64,000 nt of DNA, taken from Granulicella aggregans (lineage in GTDB: Bacteria; Acidobacteriota; Terriglobia; Terriglobales; Acidobacteriaceae). The notes below the pieces were generated by a model. The model saw only the letters and a list, made by a program, of their open reading frames with translations, was not told where the DNA came from and did not search any database. The stretch is taken from positions 310,001 through 374,000 of the forward strand of contig NZ_JACHIP010000002.1 in the NCBI RefSeq assembly GCF_014203275.1, in the 5' to 3' direction. How positions within the stretch are numbered: the stretch's first letter is position 1; every line of letters begins with the position of its first letter. Positions 16,416 through 24,680 of the stretch are shown one piece after another. The position numbers and the translations under genes were made by a program.

Positions 16416-17864
16416 GTGGCTACAGAGAACTTCCAGGGCGAGACTAAAAAGCCCAAGAACATCGTCGTCTGCTGCGATGGCACCGGCAATAAGTTCATCG
16501 ACGACACTGATTCAGACGACAGCAACTCGAATGTGGTGAAGCTGTATTCGACGCTGCGGATTACGAACAATCAGGTTGGTTATTACCATCCAGGTGTCGG
16601 AACATCCGATGATCCCAAGGCAGAGAGCAAGCTTGCCAGCCTGTGGTATCGGACAAAGGGAATGGCCTTTGCCGCCGGGTTCAAAGACAACGTTCTGGAT
16701 GCTTATAGATATTTAATGGAGACCTACGACGACGGCGACCAGGTCTATATGATCGGGTTTTCGCGAGGCGCCTACACCGTGCGTGCCCTGGCCGGACTTC
16801 TGGATGGGTATGGACTTTTGTGTAAAGGCAACGAAGGACATCTGCCCTATGCGTGGAATGAGTATGCAAGGCAGCATGACGACCGCAAGTTGAAGAAGGT
16901 CGAAAGCAACACCCGATTCAAAGAGACCTTTTCGCGCCGGAAGTTTCGGATCCATTTTCTGGGTATCTGGGACACGGTGTCGTCGGTGGGCTGGATCAAT
17001 ACGCCGCTGCGGCTGTTCAGTGTCGCCCAGAATCCCACGGTAAAGACTGCGCGGCATGCGATCAGCATCGATGAGCGGCGATGCTTTTATCGCGACAACC
17101 TGTTCGAAAAGGCAACAGACCAGCAGTTGGCGGCGATCGCTTCGGAGGACGATCCACACCCGACTCAGGATGTGCTGCAGGTCTGGTTTCCGGGTGTTCA
17201 CTCTGATGTAGGCGGCAGCTATTCCCAGGACTCGAGCGTGCTCTCAAACAATTCTCTTGAGTGGATGATCGGAGAGATAGAGAAGGCCGGGGCGGACATC
17301 AAACTGCATATGCAGCAGCTTGTGCTGGGTGAGGACATAAATCCTATGCCGGATGCGGCGACTGAGCTCGATGAGTTGCGGCGTATCGCGGCGCTCAAAG
17401 ACCTTTACGTCAAGCCGACCAAGAAGATGGTGCATCCGTCGTTGAATGGATCGTGGTGTCTGCTGGAGCTATTGCCGCACCGGTACTACGACAAGGATGA
17501 CGGCGTGGAGAACTGGCGGACTCCGCTGGGAATGAGGCGGAGACTGCCATCAGGCAAGATCAAATTGCCCGATGGCAAATTCGCTACGCAAGAGACGTTT
17601 ATTCACCGCACCGCCAGAGACTGGATGGCAAGTCGCGGCTATGAGCCTGGAAACGTAGTGGGCGGAGTTAAGTCGCTGTCGCCAGTTGAAGTAGAGGGGC
17701 AGCCGAGCGGGTCGCTCTATTTGTATCAACCCCCTGAGGACAAAAAGCCGGTGCAGAACGAGGCATTCGTTCGCTGGAGCATCATGATCGCGGTGACCGG
17801 AGCGGAACTGGCTTTCGTCGGCGGGCTGGGAGCGCTCGCGGTCTGGGCGATCCGGCTGCTTTAG
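16416..17864 (+). CDS. DUF2235 alpha/beta hydrolase with C-terminal membrane helix
   Basis: The 482-residue protein starts with the DUF2235 signature NIVVCCDGTGNKF (near residue 14), continues with the nucleophile elbow GFSRGAYTVRALAG (Ser116) and ends its hydrolase core with WFPGVHSDVGGSY, supplying the Asp and His region. DUF2235 includes type VI secretion phospholipase effectors (Tle1), but also many unlinked hydrolases. Here a single membrane helix closes the protein (IAVTGAELAFVGGLGALAVWAIRLL region), and no VgrG, PAAR or immunity gene is present, so a housekeeping or envelope lipid role is as likely. Start is GTG 16416 with GCGGAG about 8 bases upstream. Confidence 0.8.
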   Translation: MATENFQGETKKPKNIVVCCDGTGNKFIDDTDSDDSNSNVVKLYSTLRITNNQVGYYHPGVGTSDDPKAESKLASLWYRTKGMAFAAGFKDNVLDAYRYLMETYDDGDQVYMIGFSRGAYTVRALAGLLDGYGLLCKGNEGHLPYAWNEYARQHDDRKLKKVESNTRFKETFSRRKFRIHFLGIWDTVSSVGWINTPLRLFSVAQNPTVKTARHAISIDERRCFYRDNLFEKATDQQLAAIASEDDPHPTQDVLQVWFPGVHSDVGGSYSQDSSVLSNNSLEWMIGEIEKAGADIKLHMQQLVLGEDINPMPDAATELDELRRIAALKDLYVKPTKKMVHPSLNGSWCLLELLPHRYYDKDDGVENWRTPLGMRRRLPSGKIKLPDGKFATQETFIHRTARDWMASRGYEPGNVVGGVKSLSPVEVEGQPSGSLYLYQPPEDKKPVQNEAFVRWSIMIAVTGAELAFVGGLGALAVWAIRLL

Positions 17865-17882
17865 CGTCCGATTATCTAGTGC

Positions 17883-19301
17883 CTAGATACCGAGTTCAGT
17901 GCGGATGGCGGCGGCGATTGCCTCTGAGTGGTGGCGCATGAGGGGTTCGGATTCGGCTTCGATCATGACGCGGGCTAGGGCTTCGGTGCCGCTGTAGCGG
18001 ATGACGACGCGGCCACTGTCTTCGAGATCGTGCTCGGCCGCGGCGATGGCGGCGGCTACGGTGGGGATGGTCTCGAGCGGGCGTTTTTCGCGGACCTTGA
18101 CGTTGACGATGACCTGGGGGAAGGTCTTGAGGTCAGAGGTTAGGTCGGCAAGGGACTTCCCTGCTCTTTGCACGATGTCGAGGAGCAGCAGGGCGGTCAG
18201 CAGGCCGTCGCCGGTGGTGCTGCGGCCGGAGAAGATGATGTGGCCGGATTGTTCGCCGCCGAGCGATGCGCCGGTGGCGAGCATCTGCTCAAGGACGTAC
18301 TTGTCGCCTACGTTGGCGCGGAGCATTTTTATATTCGTGCGTTTCAGGGCGGCTTCGAGGCCCATATTTGACATGGTGGTGGCGACGACAGTTTGGTTAG
18401 CTAAGGCGTTGCGGGCGGCTAGATCGCGGGCGGCCAGGAGGAGGACGGCGTCGCCGTTGATGACGTTGCCGTGGTGGTCGGCGAAGAGAGCGCGGTCTGC
18501 GTCGCCGTCGAAGGTGATGCCGAGCGAGGCTTTTTGGGCTACTACTTCCTGCGCGACGACGATGGGGTGGAGGGCACCGCAGTGCTCGTTGATGTTGCGA
18601 CCGTCTGGGCTGGCGTGGGTGATGATCGCTTCGCCTCCCGCTCGTTCGATCAAGGAGGCGAACAACTGAGGGGCTATTGAGGATGCGGCTCCGTTGGCGC
18701 AGTCGATGACGATCTTCTGGTTGGCCAGGGTGAGATCGGGAACGGAGTTTAAGAGGAAGTTGATGTAGGTTAGGCGGTCGGATTCGTTGACTGTGGGGGT
18801 GGTTGCGGTGCCACTTAACTGCAGGTCCTTCGACTCCTCGCTTTGCGCTTCGCTCAGGGTGACATTTCCATGGGCAGTCTCTGGGTTCGCAGTGGCGGCA
18901 TCGAGCTGTTTGAAGATTTCGGCTTCGATGGCTAGTTCGGTGGCGTCCGGGAGCTTGAAGCCGTCGGGGCCGAAGAGCTTGATGCCGTTGTCTTCCCAGG
19001 GATTGTGCGAGGCGGAGATGACGATGCCCGCAGCGAAGTTGTGGGTGGCGGCGAGGTACGCTACGCCGGGGGTAGTGATGATGCCGGCGGATTCGACCGT
19101 GGCTCCGCCGGCGATGAGGCCGGAGGTGAGGGTGGCGGCGATGGAGGGCCCGGATTCACGCGTGTCCATGCCGATCAACACCTTTGGCGAGTTGCCGAGG
19201 TGATGGGCGAGCGCAAGGCCTACGGCATAGATGGTGGGCGGGTCGAGCGGGGCCTGGCCGGCGACGGCGCGGATGCCGTCGGTGCCGAAGAGTTTTTTCA
19301 C
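17883..19301 (-). CDS. glmM: phosphoglucosamine mutase
   Basis: The 472-residue enzyme interconverts glucosamine-6-phosphate and glucosamine-1-phosphate, feeding UDP-GlcNAc and peptidoglycan synthesis. It shows KLFGTDGIRAVAG at the N-terminus, the active-site phosphoserine loop GIVISASHNPWEDNG (Ser97), the metal loop TFDGDADRAL, and the C-terminal VIRYSGTEALARVM sugar-phosphate loop. It is about 25 residues longer than usual; the excess lies at about 140-172 and includes a family D repeat (residues 146-160). The start GTG overlaps the xseA stop (GTGA), so the two genes are probably cotranscribed and coupled. Confidence 0.95.
   Translation of the reverse strand: MKKLFGTDGIRAVAGQAPLDPPTIYAVGLALAHHLGNSPKVLIGMDTRESGPSIAATLTSGLIAGGATVESAGIITTPGVAYLAATHNFAAGIVISASHNPWEDNGIKLFGPDGFKLPDATELAIEAEIFKQLDAATANPETAHGNVTLSEAQSEESKDLQLSGTATTPTVNESDRLTYINFLLNSVPDLTLANQKIVIDCANGAASSIAPQLFASLIERAGGEAIITHASPDGRNINEHCGALHPIVVAQEVVAQKASLGITFDGDADRALFADHHGNVINGDAVLLLAARDLAARNALANQTVVATTMSNMGLEAALKRTNIKMLRANVGDKYVLEQMLATGASLGGEQSGHIIFSGRSTTGDGLLTALLLLDIVQRAGKSLADLTSDLKTFPQVIVNVKVREKRPLETIPTVAAAIAAAEHDLEDSGRVVIRYSGTEALARVMIEAESEPLMRHHSEAIAAAIRTELGI
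18821..18864 (+). repeat. family D palindromic element inside glmM
   Basis: GCAGGTCCTTCGACTCC on the left and GCTCAGGGTGAC on the right, with the inner inverted pair GCGAAG/CTTTGC-like centre. It is read in frame on the minus strand as VTLSEAQSEESKDLQ (about residues 147-161). Confidence 0.75.
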
Positions 19302-20845
19302 TTTGATTCAATCTCCAAAACTGTTGCGGTAAGGGTGCCAGTGGCAAGACGAGCGCTGATGCGTTGGCCGGGGCGTGCTTCGGCGGCGTTGTGCAGAAGA
19401 CTTCCCTGCTCTGAGTAGATGAGGGCGTAGCCACGATTGAGCACGGCTAGAGGCGAGAGGGCGTGGAGACGGGTCGCGGCAGAGGCGAGGCGAGTGCGGC
19501 GGGTGTCGAGGAGGTGGCTGCCGGTGCGGATGAGGGCTTCGCGGGCGCGGTCGAGGCGGCGATCGGCAAGGGCCAAGCGTGCCGTGGGGGCTTGCTGCTG
19601 GAGGCGGGCGGTGAGGCCGGCGAGTCGGGCCACATGAGAGCGGAAGCGGCGGTGGAGGGCGGAGTCGGCGCGATAGGCGAGGTCGTCGAGATGCTGTTCG
19701 CGGCGGTAGAGGTTGTCGCGGAGGCGGATGAGGACGGAGTCAGCAGAGAGGCGGGCGTATCGCTGCCGCGACTGCATGAGGCTATACGAGATGGCGCGCT
19801 GGAGGCGGGTGGTGAGGGACTGGACGCGGTCTTCGATGCGGTGCTGGGCGGCGGTAATGAGTTCGGCGGCGGCGGATGGCGTGGGAGCGCGGAGGTCGGC
19901 TACGAAGTCGGCGATGGTGAAGTCGGTCTCGTGGCCGATGGCGGAGACGATGGGGAGCTCGCTGGCAGCGATGGCGCGGGCGAGGGACTCGTCGTTGAAG
20001 CCGGCGAGGTCTTCGATGGAGCCGCCGCCTCTTGCGATGACGATGAGGTCGACTCGGTCAGGATGCGCGTTGAACCAGGCGATGCCGTCGATGACTGTCT
20101 GAGGGCTGTTTGCGCCCTGCATGAGAGCGGGATAGATGAGCAGGTTGAGGCGGGCGTGGCGGCGGCGGACGACGGTGACGATGTCGCGGATAACGGCGCC
20201 GGTGGGCGAGGTGACGACTCCGATGCAGTGCGGGAAGGGCGGCAGGGAGCGCTTGCGGTCGGCGTCGAAGAGGCCTTCGTCGGCGAGGCGGCGCTTGAGT
20301 TGTTCGAAGGCGAGTTGGAGTGCGCCTGCGCCGCGGGGCTCCATGGTCTCGGCGATGAGCTGGAGCTGGCCTCGGGACTCGTAGACGGAGATGCGGCCGC
20401 GGACGAGGACGGCGAGGCCGTCTTGTGGGCGGAAGCGGAGGAGCTGGGCCTGGCGGCGGAAGAGGACGATGGGGAGCTGGGCTTCGCCATCCTTCAAGGT
20501 GAAGTAGATGTGGCCGGAGGCGGCGGGGCGGCAGTTCGAGATCTCGCCTTCGACCCAGACGTTGGAGTAGGCGGACTCGGTGTGCTGGCGGATGTCGGCG
20601 ACGAGGGCGCGGACGGAGTAGATGCGGCGTTCTTGCTCTATCGGAACGGCGATGGCGGGGGCCGGAATGCGGGGATTCTTCGCTTCGCTCAGACTGACGG
20701 ATTTCGTAGATTCTGGGGCTGGCGCGGGTTCGTGGGTGGAGAAGAGGTCGGGTTGGGTGGGGCGGCTTTTTTCCACCTTGGGGCGGGATTTGCGGCGCAG
20801 GCTGGCCAGGGTGTCGGGTGGGGTCGAGTTCTCTCCGGCGGGCAT
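19298..20845 (-). CDS. xseA: exodeoxyribonuclease VII large subunit
   Basis: The 515-residue protein has an OB-fold DNA-binding domain (IYSVRALVADIRQH, VWVEGEISNCRPAASGHIYF, about residues 75-165), the catalytic domain with GVVTSPTGAVIRDI and ARGGGSIEDLAGFNDE, and the coiled-coil C-terminal half. It degrades single-stranded DNA with XseB, for which no gene is visible here. Residues 1-72 are an extra low-complexity N-terminal tail; residues 49-62 (SVSLSEAKNPRIPA) come from a family D repeat. The start ATG 20845 has TAAACT 9 bases upstream; a later start near the OB domain cannot be excluded. Its stop overlaps the glmM start. Confidence 0.93.
   Translation of the reverse strand: MPAGENSTPPDTLASLRRKSRPKVEKSRPTQPDLFSTHEPAPAPESTKSVSLSEAKNPRIPAPAIAVPIEQERRIYSVRALVADIRQHTESAYSNVWVEGEISNCRPAASGHIYFTLKDGEAQLPIVLFRRQAQLLRFRPQDGLAVLVRGRISVYESRGQLQLIAETMEPRGAGALQLAFEQLKRRLADEGLFDADRKRSLPPFPHCIGVVTSPTGAVIRDIVTVVRRRHARLNLLIYPALMQGANSPQTVIDGIAWFNAHPDRVDLIVIARGGGSIEDLAGFNDESLARAIAASELPIVSAIGHETDFTIADFVADLRAPTPSAAAELITAAQHRIEDRVQSLTTRLQRAISYSLMQSRQRYARLSADSVLIRLRDNLYRREQHLDDLAYRADSALHRRFRSHVARLAGLTARLQQQAPTARLALADRRLDRAREALIRTGSHLLDTRRTRLASAATRLHALSPLAVLNRGYALIYSEQGSLLHNAAEARPGQRISARLATGTLTATVLEIESK
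20671..20700 (+). repeat. partial family D element inside xseA
   Basis: GGGGATTCTTCGCTTCGCTC followed by AGACTGACGG, matching the right half of family D. It encodes SVSLSEAKNP on the minus strand, the same peptide register as in glmM (LSEAQ). Confidence 0.6.
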
Positions 20846-20880
20846 CCAGAGGGAAGTTTAGCATTCTGGGAGTGGGCGGG

Positions 20881-20949
20881 GGCGGTTCGCGCTTGGCGCG
20901 AATGTCCCACTCATCGCATAAGACAGAGGCGCGATGAATGGGGCACCCC
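20881..20949 (+). repeat. family A element with 5' extra hairpin
   Basis: A first hairpin TTCGCGC-TTG-GCGCGAA precedes GTCCCACTCATCGC, a loop, GCGATGAATGGGGCACCC. Confidence 0.8.
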
Positions 20950-20970
20950 GGGGTTTGGGCGCGGGAACTT

Positions 20971-21009
20971 TTACGTCCCACATCTCAGAGGCGAGATGTG
21001 GGGCACCCG
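20971..21009 (+). repeat. family A palindromic element (CATCTC stem)
   Basis: TTACGTCCCACATCTC, AGAGGC, GAGATGTGGGGCACCC. It forms a tandem pair with the preceding element. Confidence 0.8.
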
Positions 21010-21023
21010 GTGGCCTGCGGTAG

Positions 21024-21029
21024 TAGACT
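21024..21029 (+). promoter_or_regulatory. -10 box of a leaderless start (gene starting at 21037)
   Basis: TAGACT, 7 bases, then ATG. Confidence 0.4.
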
Positions 21030-21036
21030 TCAGGCC

Positions 21037-21411
21037 ATGGAACGGCCTGATCCGGAAGATAAAGGTGTTCTGCTTCGTCCGGTTCGCTCGCCTCATGGGA
21101 GTGCGGAGATGGAGGTGGTGAGGCCGGGGAGGACGATTGGAGACCCGGGCCAGCATCACTGCGCGGACCATGCCACCTTTCACGCCGACTGCGTGGTTTG
21201 CAAGCGGGCATGCGCGAACTTTCAGCCGTATCCGGTGCGTAAGCCGAAGCCGGTGGCTCGGTCGTTTGGGTTCACTGACGATTTGACCGAGGAAAAAATT
21301 CGGGCGCTCGATCCGAAACCGGGGAATCTGTATGCGGATGATCCGGAGTTCAGCCTGAGCCTGAGTGTGGTGCGGTTTCTGCTACGCCTTATCTGGCCGT
21401 TCAGGTTCTGA
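21037..21411 (+). CDS. uncharacterised small protein with a Cys/His cluster
   Basis: The 124-residue protein is not recognised. Residues around 40-60 read HHCADHATFHADCVVCKRAC: four Cys and four His within 20 residues, suggesting a zinc-binding knuckle. The C-terminus (SLSVVRFLLRLIWPFRF) is a short hydrophobic/basic segment that could touch the membrane. There is no signal peptide. The start is chosen from TAGACT 7 bases before the ATG; the upstream extension is repeat DNA. Its 3' end overlaps the convergent gene by 11 bases. It is likely a real gene given the clustered metal-type residues, but the function is unknown. Confidence 0.55.
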   Translation: MERPDPEDKGVLLRPVRSPHGSAEMEVVRPGRTIGDPGQHHCADHATFHADCVVCKRACANFQPYPVRKPKPVARSFGFTDDLTEEKIRALDPKPGNLYADDPEFSLSLSVVRFLLRLIWPFRF

Positions 21412-21850
21412 GTCTGGGCGACGCTGCGGTGGCGTGGCGGCGTCTCCAGTCGTCGTCCGAGAGCAGGCGGGGGCCGGCTTCGATGAGACGCGGCATCATG
21501 TTGAAGACGGCGACGCGGGTCCAGAGGCTGCCATCGCGGGTGCGGAAGCCCTTTTCGTTGAGGTCGCTGACAATGCTGGAGTAGGGGAAGTCCTGGGCGA
21601 GGAGATCCATCATCTGCTTCATCACCTGGTTTTCAGTGGGGTCGATCTCGAGGCGGGTGCAGTCGTCGGAGATGCGGAGGCCGTAGGGGATATCGTCTGC
21701 GAAGGCGCCGGTGGGGGGGGCTTCCATGGCGGGAAGTTCACGGCGCCACTCGATTGAGAGAAGCTGCCAGCCGGAGGCGAGGCGCTGGTCGATGATGCCT
21801 GGGCTGAAGGGACCGGAGATGACATCTCGGATGCGTTCGAAGTGCGACAT
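21401..21850 (-). CDS. orphan protein with a recombinase-type (PF07508-like) helical domain
   Basis: The 149-residue protein starts MSHFERIRDVISG after a clear AAGGAG 8 bases upstream. Residues about 70-130 (EIDPTENQVMKQMMDLL, then SIVSDLNEKGFRTRDGSLWTR) match the Recombinase domain that follows the catalytic domain in large serine recombinases: EAxxVxxIFxxxxxGxSxxxIAxxLNxxGxxTxxGxxW. The serine-recombinase catalytic domain is absent, and no inverted repeats or integration boundary are visible. It could be a DNA-binding regulator built from this domain. The match is by eye and the function is not assigned. Confidence 0.55.
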   Translation of the reverse strand: MSHFERIRDVISGPFSPGIIDQRLASGWQLLSIEWRRELPAMEAPPTGAFADDIPYGLRISDDCTRLEIDPTENQVMKQMMDLLAQDFPYSSIVSDLNEKGFRTRDGSLWTRVAVFNMMPRLIEAGPRLLSDDDWRRRHATAASPRLRT

Positions 21851-22269
21851 GGGTGGAACTCCTTTTATGGCGGAGCTACGTTCGCGTGTGGGGGCACTTT
21901 GAGTGCCGAAGCGAAGCACGGCTAAGTGGCTGGTGGTATTGAGTTCTTCGGCGAGCGACTCGGGTTGAAATGTTCATTTTCCGGAACGGATGTCCGATTG
22001 CGAACGGTCGTGAAGGTTTGCGCTCCCGGAAGACCGGCTTGAACAATAGCTCTGTCCGCTAGATGACTTTAGTCATGTAGCGGGACCACTTAGGCTAAGC
22101 TTCCGCATCTCATGAACATCGCCCAAAGTGGCGGAACGGGCAGATTTCCTTCTGGCTTGGCACTTCGCTCAACGCTCTATAGAGACTTACGCAGAGGCGC
22201 CACTATGCAAACTACACGATTCGACATGTTCCTTTTTTTTGCGCTGCCCATTGCTCGCGGTGCAACTGC
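21851..22269. other. 419-bp divergent intergenic region with a strong palindrome
   Basis: It holds the palindrome at 22054-22086, and a T-run (TTCCTTTTTTTT) just before the GGDEF-EAL gene. No repeat of families A to E was seen. It should carry promoters for both neighbours, but no clear box pair was found. Confidence 0.4.
22054..22086. promoter_or_regulatory. extended palindrome upstream of the GGDEF-EAL gene
   Basis: The centre ATGACTTTAGTCAT is a perfect 14-bp palindrome; flanking GTCCGCTA/TAGCGGGAC continues the symmetry with one bulge and a mismatch. It could be a dimeric regulator site or, in RNA, a long hairpin. It lies about 185 bases before the start. Confidence 0.5.
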
Positions 22270-24087
22270 ATGAACCTCCATTCAGGACGACCAGCGGAAG
22301 GGCGACCAAGTGACGGCTTGATAGGCGACCGCGAACTTCGAGACCAGATGAGACTGTTGGAGCAAACTCTCTCTGAGACGCGCGCCTCTCTAGAAGAGTC
22401 GGAGTCGATCAAGCACCAGTACATCAATCTGTATGAGCTGGCACCGGTAGGCTATCTCACGCTGGATCTTCTTGCGTCGGTCCTGGACGTGAACCGAACG
22501 GGAACGAGGCTTCTGTCGGGGCGCAGGGATGAGATCATTGGCCTGCCCTTTGCCGGATTCGTGGTTGCCCAGGACGAACATCGGTATGCGCAGCTTCTGG
22601 AAGATGTGACGGCGAGTGGCGATCCCGAGAGGATGGATCTATCCCTGAGACGGCTGGATGGGACGATCTTCGATGCGCAGATCGATTGCCTGCGGGTAAC
22701 GGCAAAGGACGTCCGATCTCCGGTACGGCTGACGGTGGTGGACATTACAGCGCGGAAGAAGGCTGAGGCAGAGATCAAGCACCTGGCGTTCTACGATCCG
22801 CTGACGTCGCTTCCGAACCGGCGGCTGCTGCTGGATCGTCTGCAACACGCGTTCCTGGAGTGCGTCCGAACGCATCATCATGGGGCGATCTTCTTTATCG
22901 ATTTGAACTCCTTCAAGAACCTAAACGACACCCAGGGACACGTCATGGGCGATCTGCTGCTGCAGCAGGTTGCCGCCCGGATCACGGGCTGCATCCGAGA
23001 GTGCGACACGGTGGCGCGGCTCGGCGGCGATGAATTTATCGTGATGATCCTGCACCTCTCGAAGAATCCGGTTGAGGCAGCGGAGCAGGCAAAGGTGGTT
23101 GGCGAGAAGATCCTCGCGACCTTCGAGGCGTGCTATCAGCTGAACAAGTATGAATACTGCTGCTCCGGCAGCCTGGGCGTCACTCTCTTCAAGGACAACC
23201 TGTCTTCCGTGGAAGACCTGCTGAAGCGTGCCGACATGGCGCTGTACCGTGCGAAGACCATGGGCATCAGCACGATGCAATTCTTTGATCCGGAGATGCA
23301 GGCGGTCGAGACTGCGCGGGACGTACTCGATGTGGATTTGAGACGTGGGCTCCAGGAGAACGAGTTCGTCCTTTACTACCAGCCGCAGGTGGACAGTGCC
23401 AATAAGCTGACCGGCGTTGAGGCGTTGCTACGATGGCCCCACCCGAAGCGTGGACTGCTGTCGCCCGGCGAGTTTATTGCCTTCGCCGAGGAGAAGGGGT
23501 TGATTGGCCTGATCGGGCAGTGGGTGCTGGAAGCGGCATGTATTCAGCTTCTTCGCTGGAGCGCTGATCCGGAGACTGCCGAGTTGACGATTGCGATCAA
23601 CGTGAGCGCGCTGGAGTTTTCGCACCCGGAGTTCGTGCCGCGGATGCTGAAGGTGATCGACCGGACGGGCATCAATCCAAAGAGGCTGGTGCTGGAGTTT
23701 ACCGAGCGGGTGATGCTGGGGCTGACGGAGGACACGGTTTCCAAGATGAGGGCGTTGAAGGCGAGGGGCCTCTACTTTTCGCTGGACGACTTTGGTATCG
23801 GCTACTCCTCGTTGGGATATCTACAGAGTCTTCCGCTTGATGAGTTGAAGATCGACCGAACGTTTGTGAAGGACATCCTGACGAATCCAAACGACGCTGT
23901 GATTGCCTGCTCGATCATGGCGCTGGGCGCGAGCCTGGGGCTTGCCGTTGTCGCCGAGGGTGTGGAGACGCAGGAGCAACGGGATTACCTGGCATCGCAA
24001 GGATGCAAAGCGTACCAGGGATATCTGTTCGGCAGGCCCGTCCCTATCGCTGAGTTGCGACTGGGAAGGAACGTACGCAATCCCTAA
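22270..24087 (+). CDS. PAS-GGDEF-EAL cyclic-di-GMP protein
   Basis: The 605-residue soluble protein has a short N-terminal coiled coil (residues 25-50), a PAS domain (about 55-160), a GGDEF domain (about 170-335) with an intact RLGGDEF (250-256), and an EAL domain (about 350-600) with intact GVEALLRWP (near 382), DDFGIGYSSLGYL and VAEGVET. Both catalytic signatures are present, so it may make and break c-di-GMP, with the PAS domain sensing a cytosolic ligand or redox state. There is no membrane segment. The response-regulator gene faces it at the 3' end. No ribosome binding site was seen. Confidence 0.92.
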   Translation: MNLHSGRPAEGRPSDGLIGDRELRDQMRLLEQTLSETRASLEESESIKHQYINLYELAPVGYLTLDLLASVLDVNRTGTRLLSGRRDEIIGLPFAGFVVAQDEHRYAQLLEDVTASGDPERMDLSLRRLDGTIFDAQIDCLRVTAKDVRSPVRLTVVDITARKKAEAEIKHLAFYDPLTSLPNRRLLLDRLQHAFLECVRTHHHGAIFFIDLNSFKNLNDTQGHVMGDLLLQQVAARITGCIRECDTVARLGGDEFIVMILHLSKNPVEAAEQAKVVGEKILATFEACYQLNKYEYCCSGSLGVTLFKDNLSSVEDLLKRADMALYRAKTMGISTMQFFDPEMQAVETARDVLDVDLRRGLQENEFVLYYQPQVDSANKLTGVEALLRWPHPKRGLLSPGEFIAFAEEKGLIGLIGQWVLEAACIQLLRWSADPETAELTIAINVSALEFSHPEFVPRMLKVIDRTGINPKRLVLEFTERVMLGLTEDTVSKMRALKARGLYFSLDDFGIGYSSLGYLQSLPLDELKIDRTFVKDILTNPNDAVIACSIMALGASLGLAVVAEGVETQEQRDYLASQGCKAYQGYLFGRPVPIAELRLGRNVRNP

Positions 24088-24103
24088 CCGATCGAGATCG
24101 GTT
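24086..24103. terminator. compact hairpin between convergent genes
   Basis: The perfect 7-bp stem AACCGAT/ATCGGTT with loop CGAG spans the 15-bp gap and touches the stop codons of both convergent genes. It could end transcription in both directions. Confidence 0.55.
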
Positions 24104-24477
24104 CAGCTGGCGACGGAGAGCATGCGGGCGGCTTCGCGGAGGATCTCTTCGGGAGGGCAGGGCTTGAGGAAGACGTGGGTGCTCTGCGGCATCTTGCGAA
24201 TCTGTTCGCGGACCGGAGGCAGGTTGGTGATGTAGCCGGTGAGCACGATGACGGGGCAGGCGGAGTTCATGCGGGTGAGTTCGACCATGAACTCGAGGCC
24301 GTCGCGGCCGGGCATGGTGATGTCGCAGAGGATAAGTTGTGGATGCGACTCGCGAACGTAATCGAGGGCGGCGTCTACGTTGTAGACGACGTGGGTGTCG
24401 AACCCGCGCTTGCGAAATATCAGGCCCAGGGTGTCGGCCGTGATCGGCTCGTCGTCAATGACCAGGACTCGTTTCAT
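24103..24477 (-). CDS. stand-alone response regulator receiver (CheY-like)
   Basis: The 124-residue protein is a single receiver domain: acidic pocket D8-D9, phosphoacceptor D52 (LILCDITMPGRDG), switch T80 (VIVLTGY) and K105 (FLKPCPPEE). No output domain is present, so it would act through a partner kinase or target. It is convergent with the PAS-GGDEF-EAL gene, which suggests but does not show a shared pathway. No cognate kinase is nearby. The start ATG 24477 matches the family N-terminus. Confidence 0.9.
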   Translation of the reverse strand: MKRVLVIDDEPITADTLGLIFRKRGFDTHVVYNVDAALDYVRESHPQLILCDITMPGRDGLEFMVELTRMNSACPVIVLTGYITNLPPVREQIRKMPQSTHVFLKPCPPEEILREAARMLSVAS

Positions 24478-24680
24478 GGTGTAGCTCTGCTGGGAGAGAG
24501 GTTGCGTAACGATGGGGGCCCCTGAAGCGTGATACAGAAATTGGAAGACAAGTTCGGCCAGATTATCGAGATTCTCGAGGTGTTACTGTCTGCCAGAAAA
24601 CATAAGCTTCATTATTCTAAGGCGAGGAAAAGTTGCCGTTCCGGACATGACCTAAAATCTGATTTGGAGCCAAAAGAGTT

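Noticed and set aside
16416-17864. Type VI secretion effector (Tle1) interpretation of the DUF2235 protein
   Set aside because: No VgrG, PAAR, immunity or secretion gene lies nearby, and a membrane helix closes the protein.
22128-22313. A 61-codon frame before the GGDEF-EAL gene
   Set aside because: No binding site or recognisable features, and it overlaps the start of a clear gene.
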